Below, one piece after another: positions 59,278 through 64,000 of a stretch of DNA of 64,000 nucleotides; position 1 is the stretch's first letter, and every line of letters begins with the position of its first letter. Made by a program: the position numbers and the translations under genes. The DNA comes from Reticulitermes speratus (Eukaryota; Arthropoda; Insecta; Blattodea; Rhinotermitidae), in contig JAJKFL010000014.1 of NCBI GenBank assembly GCA_021186555.1, forward strand, positions 33,848,033-33,912,032, in the 5' to 3' direction. A model generated the notes under the pieces. The model did not search any database. It worked only from the letters and a program-made list of their open reading frames with translations, and was not told the DNA's origin.

Positions 59278-60913
59278 GAGTAACAAATTTCACATTCTCT
59301 TCTCTTGTGATTTATTATTTATCGTCAGCGAAACCAGACGAAAAAGTATATTCGTACGGCCGCCATATTGTTACATAATATTTACAAAGTTATTACACTA
59401 GTACAAGCTGCATATTTTCCTAATGTCTATTATCATACATTATTGCAAGACCCTAAAGTCGTTGGCGATTATTTTGTTTCCGCCACCCAATTTAAGCGTC
59501 GGTCATGATGTTGTTACTGACTGCAGGAAATTAGAAACTATGGCTTTCGTGGGTACTCCAATGGCGTAATATGTATACGACGCTTAGTAAACTTGTGTCA
59601 TATAGTTCAATATGTCAAAAGAGCACTTACACTTTTGTCTCTCTGTGACACTACAACGCACGCACAAATACACGAATAGAAGCATAGTGGTTTCGAAATC
59701 CTACTTTATAGGTGTTCTTCTGTCTGCCTGTCTAACCGTCTGTCTCTCACCGACCAATAGTTAACGACTAAATCTTTTGCCAGATGTTCATGTAATCCTG
59801 TATAAACATTCTTTACATAAGGCTGGTGAGAGAATTTGGGTTTCGTGAAAATCGGCTCAGTAAAAGTCATTCATCTATTTAATAAGCCATGAATTAATTT
59901 CGATCCGTAGTTTCCATACTTCTTCACCTAACTTGATAAAACCCAACATTTCCATAAAATTATTTTCAGTGATTTTAATTTTCTTAAATATCTACACAAT
60001 AAAAGCCATATTTTAACGGTTGCCTTTAGTGATTTTCTATCAGTACTTTCCATAATTTTTACCCAGGTTGTGTGAATTTCGTTATAGGTGATCTGTATAA
60101 AATGCTGTCCAGCAATTAGTGAAGACCACACTTTTATTTTGGGCATGTATATAATTATATTCGCGCATGTACAGTGAAGTCGTAAGCCATCCTGAAGTTG
60201 CTTTGATAGAATTTTTGTACTTAGCCACGGAATACACCATTCGCAATCTTCTTTCCGATTTAGGAAGCATGGTCGGCTACACAATTGTGCGCGAGAGAGG
60301 GTAAGTAATTCATGATGTTCTCAGACAAGTCCTTCTTGTGGGATCTACGTTTATACTCCATTTATGAGAAACACAGGGACAGATCATTAAATCTAGTTCT
60401 GTAGCTAGGTCACTTGGCCCGTCACACTACTGAAGGTCGAAGAGGGAGAGGGGAAGGCTGATATTTTCAGGAAAATTTATTTATACTGTGATTTTCGGGG
60501 TTACGTCACAATGCAGTCTCATACCCTTAAGTGGTTCCCACCTTTTAGAGAAGACAGCAACATGAACCGTCAAAACCATGTAAACAAACTGCCTAGGAGC
60601 TGAAAGCAAACGTGAATAATAAATCTGTCATTGTGTGCAAAATGAAGGCTTATAGTAGGGGCAAATGTAGGCCTATAACCACAGTTATTTTTAATCTCGC
60701 CCTAAGTGTAACTGAGTCACTAGCTTCACGCCCAGATCACTTTATTCCCAAACAATAAGCCTACATTACCTATCGTATAGGGAGCTGAGTGGGCTCCAGT
60801 GCAGATATACACGTTTTGGAGTAGAGGACATTTTTTACCGATGCATTGTCCACTCCCGTAAGGAGTAAAAATACAACAAAAAGTGCAGTATTTTAAAATA
60901 TAATTTTCCAGCA
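59278..60913. other. Unassigned stretch
   Basis: No recognised gene or repeat. Minus-strand open frames at 59928-60284 overlap each other and show no family pattern. Confidence 0.5.
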
Positions 60914-61015
60914 CATGTATGTATGTATGTATGTATGTATGTATGTAGGTATGTAGGTATATATGTAGGTATATATGTGGGTAGGTAGGTATGTATGTAG
61001 ATAGGTGGGTATGTG
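60914..61015 (+). repeat. (GTAT)n / (GTAG)n microsatellite
   Basis: Perfect ATGT repeats grade into TAGGTATG variants over about 100 bases. Confidence 0.9.
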
Positions 61016-61494
61016 TAGCATATGTGTTTTGGGAGCTAATAATTTAAGGCAAACTAGAAACTGAAGGAAGTCAACTCTTTTCTCAAATGACAAGTTATAG
61101 CTAATTTGACTCTTATATTGAGTTACACCTTTTCCAATTTTTAATGCTTTTATAAACTATTGAATATTCTTTTCTCTCTCCAAATTAAGTTCTTTATAAT
61201 ACGTTCCGAGGCTTAATTTGGGTTGGTATTTCTATGTATTCCTTCTTCTCCTTATGTTTACTCGTCTGTGAGGGTGAAAGCTCCTTGCTTTGTGTTTATG
61301 TTTTATCAAAGATAGTTAGGCGGGAGCCTATTGTAGTGTCTTTTTGGTAGTAAGGTACCAGGGTTTCTCAGGAAAATTCTGCCTTTATATTTGGGGTAGT
61401 ATGGAATCACTCTTCCGTCCTGTTCCGGAACGACATCTCTCTACAAAACTACACAAAGTTACATTCCGTAAAATCTAGCCAGGCTTTACCTCGG

Positions 61495-61720
61495 AGATTT
61501 AGTTGCCAGCTTCTCAAATTGAAGGCCGAGTTTGTGTCTCTGAGCAGTCCATGTTGGATTTGTGGAGGAGGAAATGGCATTGGGACAAGGTCTTATCGGA
61601 ATACTTCGGTATTTCCCCTTACAGTATTATTCCACCATTGTTCCATACCCATTTGTCATCGTGCGATAGCCCTGACCAGGCAGCGTGTTATCATATTCTT
61701 AGTCTTTAATGTACGGATTT
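61495..61720 (+). repeat. SINE fragment (family B-related)
   Basis: It has GTTGGATTTGTGGAGGAGG, GGGACAAGGTCTTATCGG, AGTATTATTCCACCATTG and a GACCAGGCAGCG end, in family B order. The head is degraded. Confidence 0.55.
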
Positions 61721-61785
61721 AATCCCTGGCCACACACTTGGATGTTCGAAAACTGGGGTATATTTTAGCCTGCATTCCTTCCCTA

Positions 61786-62050
61786 AACACTGCGCTACAA
61801 GCCGACAGGTCGCGGGTTCGATTCCCGATGTTGTCGTCGGAATGTTTCATTGACTATGGCCCTGGGGTCGACTCAGCATCTAACAGAAACGTGTACCAGG
61901 AATATTTCCTGGGAGGTAAAGGTGGCTGGTGCGTAGGGTTGCCAACCTTACCACCTTCATGTGCCAAATGTCTCGAAATCTGGGCGCCTCAACCTCCTGG
62001 AAAACTCAACACCTGTCCAGGCCTGTATAGGTATTGCTTTGCCTTACCTT
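61786..62050 (+). mobile_element. tRNA-derived SINE, family C, head-truncated
   Basis: It starts AACACTGCGCTACAAGCC, has the B-box GCGGGTTCGATTCCCG and the same body as 29992-30299 (GGCCCTGGGGTCGACTCAGC, ATTTCCTGGGAGGTAAAGG), and ends CTTTGCCTTACC. Confidence 0.85.
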
Positions 62051-63204
62051 TCTTCCTTCTCTAAAACAAAAAAATAGGCCTATGTTTATGAGCTCACTAT
62101 TCCGTCTGTGTGACACACATTTCAATTTTTGGTTTAGTTGATCCATTCTCACAATATTGGTAAGAAGTTTTCACCACTGGAGGACACTTCTAATATATGA
62201 TTTAATTCGTACAATAAGTTAGAAAAACATGGGAGACGCACGAAGAGTTGAGGCGGCGGTGACAACAATGCCACTTATTTTAAGAGTCCTGAAATGATTC
62301 ACGGTTTAGATAGTGTAAAACTGTGCAGCTTTTTGTTAACGTAGAATGTTTTAGAATTTAAATTAACAACACATTGACCTTTCAAAAGTTTATTTTAACT
62401 TGGATCTGGTCGCTAATAAAGTTGGGAGCATGAAATTTAGTACGGAGATGTAAAATATGCGTATTTATACATCGGGTAGAAAAGTGTTATTTTAATCAGC
62501 AATTACAAATATAACGAAGATGGCAACTTTGAACCTGTATCCGATAAATTTAAGAAAATCAGTCTGTACATTACTAATAAATTCCTGGCAAAAATAAAGT
62601 TCTCTTAAGCGTGTTACTTAACTATGCTCTCAGTTCATAAGACACTGTGGCGTTTGTGATGATGAGTGAATGAATGAATGTGTACTAAGCATTAGTGGAA
62701 TGATACAGCTGAATTTCGAAGTTCATACACTTTTTTGAGTAATTAAACCTTAAAGCTTAGTGGATGCTCCATGTACCACCAAGTTTAACATTCCAAAATT
62801 CAACCTTCTGCCTTCGGAGTTTATATATGCGCATATGTGTGTTTGTTTGTTTGTTTATTTGTTAGTTTTGAATAGATCGCGGAGTAAAGAGTGATTATTA
62901 TTTTATGCAGTATTAACTGATTTGTTTCGTAACCCACAGGGAGTGTCAATTGAATGAAAACGTCAACAAAACTACAATTCAATGTAAAACAATATTTCCT
63001 GTACAAATCGCTTAATGGTTCGGCCCCAGAGGCATTCATCAGAATTTACATAAATATAGAAATATGTAATATAATATATTTTTACATGTATAAAATCCTG
63101 ATAATGGCCTTTATGGGTGGAAACATAGCGTGCAACAATATTTATATTTATTTATTTATTTATATATATTTATTTAAAGCCTGGTAGTGGCACGTTTGGT
63201 GGAC
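62051..63204. other. Unassigned stretch with simple repeats
   Basis: It holds (GTTT)n at 62838-62866, a recurring motif copy at 63093-63125 (CCTGATAATGGCCTTTATGG, then GTGGAAACATAG) and (TTTA)n at 63138-63177. No coding sequence recognised. Confidence 0.55.
63138..63177 (+). repeat. (TTTA)n microsatellite
   Basis: TTTA units with a short TATATA interruption, directly after the recurring motif at 63093. Confidence 0.85.
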
Positions 63205-63545
63205 AAAGTGGCAATGGGAAAAGTGGGGGCGAGACCTGTCGCACCTACCCAATCTCCTATACAGTGGTTACCGGGTCATTGCCGGGGGTAAAGCGGCCGG
63301 GGCGTGGTGTTAACCACTCACTCCTTCTAGCGCCTAGGTTAAAGAAAGATGAGAGCTATACCTCTGGTCTCCGTCTGTGCTTTCGTGGCAGATTGTATGG
63401 TTTTCCCCTGTCAGTATCATTCCAAAAATTCTCCATACTCGTATTCATTTGCATGTTACTTCTACCAGATGGACAAATAAGCGAAGCGTGGGAACATTCC
63501 AAAAAGCGATGGTCTTTCTGAAATCTGGGAAAATGGGTTAGATCA
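63205..63545 (+). mobile_element. SINE family A body joined to a family B tail
   Basis: 63213-63385 matches the family A body (TACAGTGGTTACCGGGTC, GGGGGTAAAGCGGCCGGGGC). From about 63395 it continues with TCAGTATCATTCCA, GCGAAGCGTGGGAACATTCC and GGTCTTTCTGAAATCTGGGA, which match the 3' part of family B. It is either a chimeric copy or one insertion inside another. Confidence 0.6.
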
Positions 63546-63574
63546 GTTCTGTAGCTTTTTTTTATTCTTCAAAC

Positions 63575-63872
63575 GCCGTGCCACGGCTCAGGCGGTTAGT
63601 CGCAACACTCTCACTACGGAGGCTCGTGTTTGATGCCAGGCCAGTCAATGTAAGGTTTTTGGTGAAAAACGTGGCTCTGGGACAGGCCTTTCTCCGAGTA
63701 CATTGGTTTTTTTCCTATCAATATGATTCTACCATTAGTCCTTATGCATTTTTATCCACATGGTGCCTTGACTAGAAGGACAAACGACTGAAGCCTGGAA
63801 ACACTTAAACAAAACAATGTTCTTTCGGAAATCTAGGAGCATGGCATAGAAGAGTAACGTCACTTTTTAATC
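63575..63872 (+). mobile_element. tRNA-derived SINE, family B, full length
   Basis: It starts GCCGTGCCACGGCTCAGG, with an A-box-like GGCTCAGGCGGTTAGTCGC and a degenerate B-box (CTCGTGTTTGATGCC). The body has GGACAGGCCTTTCTCCGAGT, and the tail is GGAAACACTTAAACAAAACA, ATGTTCTTTCGGAAATCTAG, GAGCATGGCATAGAAGAG. It is the best full-length reference for family B here. Confidence 0.8.
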
Positions 63873-63949
63873 CTTAGAAGAAAGTGAATTTTGAAGGAAA
63901 CTAAATGTCTTGTACCTTTTCAGAAACTATTCTCTTTATTAGTACTGTA

Positions 63950-64000
63950 GAGGGAGTCGGGATAGTGTAGTCGACTAGAATTCAAGCTGGGCAACTTTGG
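63950..64000 (+). repeat. SINE family A head, cut by the window end
   Basis: AGTCGGGATAGTGTAGTCGA matches the family A head (CCGGGATAGCATAGTCGG). Only about 50 bases are inside the window. Confidence 0.55.

Noticed and set aside
59928-60284. Overlapping minus-strand frames of 118 and 62 residues
   Set aside because: Two overlapping frames of similar quality without a family pattern; neither could be supported.
1-64000. LTR retroelements, Polintons or other virus-derived elements
   Set aside because: No paired long terminal repeats, gag/pol, capsid or envelope patterns were recognised; the reverse transcriptase present belongs to a LINE.

Overview
This is an AT-rich, repeat-dense stretch of an animal genome, almost certainly an insect. 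Its two host genes have small exons split by introns of up to about 10 kb. Three families of tRNA-derived SINEs are interspersed with LINE pieces and pogo, hAT and mariner DNA transposons. The large introns and SINE-rich make-up suggest a large-genome insect such as a cockroach, termite or relative. That placement is inference and I cannot name a species.

Layout. The + strand gene at 2191-31681 encodes a CD36 / scavenger receptor class B protein of the SNMP/emp type. Nine exons are well supported, with both membrane segments and a long cytoplasmic tail. A 14-bp X-box-like (RFX) motif lies about 100 bp before its ATG. Exons 4 and 7 each hold a small frame break, and the exon 4/6 junction is one base out of phase. 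The gene is therefore either a young pseudogene or contains consensus errors. Its introns hold a nearly complete pogo transposon (9244-12314), a Tigger-like element (14880-15305), an hAT-like MITE, a hairpin insertion with target-site duplication (22374-22567), a mariner remnant, LINE 3' ends and many SINEs.

The second host gene lies convergently on the - strand at 39816-52756. It is the 3' two-thirds of an SLC36 (PAT/path) amino acid transporter, four intact exons giving 289 codons plus stop. Its 5' exons were not recognised and probably lie beyond 52756, in or past the window. Beside its last exon is a partial tandem copy of that exon. One intron carries an antisense LINE (about 41600-48380), which was itself hit by a second pogo-type transposon (42571-45621) exactly at a TA dinucleotide.

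From 52760 to the end no coding exon was recognised. The region holds a 600-bp inverted-repeat element, microsatellites and a cluster of SINEs.

The two host genes are not obviously functionally linked: one is a lipid/pheromone-type receptor, the other an amino acid transporter. The most unusual signals are a recurring CTGATGATGG...CCGAAAC motif that resembles a hammerhead ribozyme core and sits in hairpin elements, non-coding similarity of the 14880-15305 element to mammalian Tigger transposons (from memory), a core domain shared by two SINE families with different heads, and the X-box at the receptor promoter. No LTR retroelement or other virus-like element was recognised.
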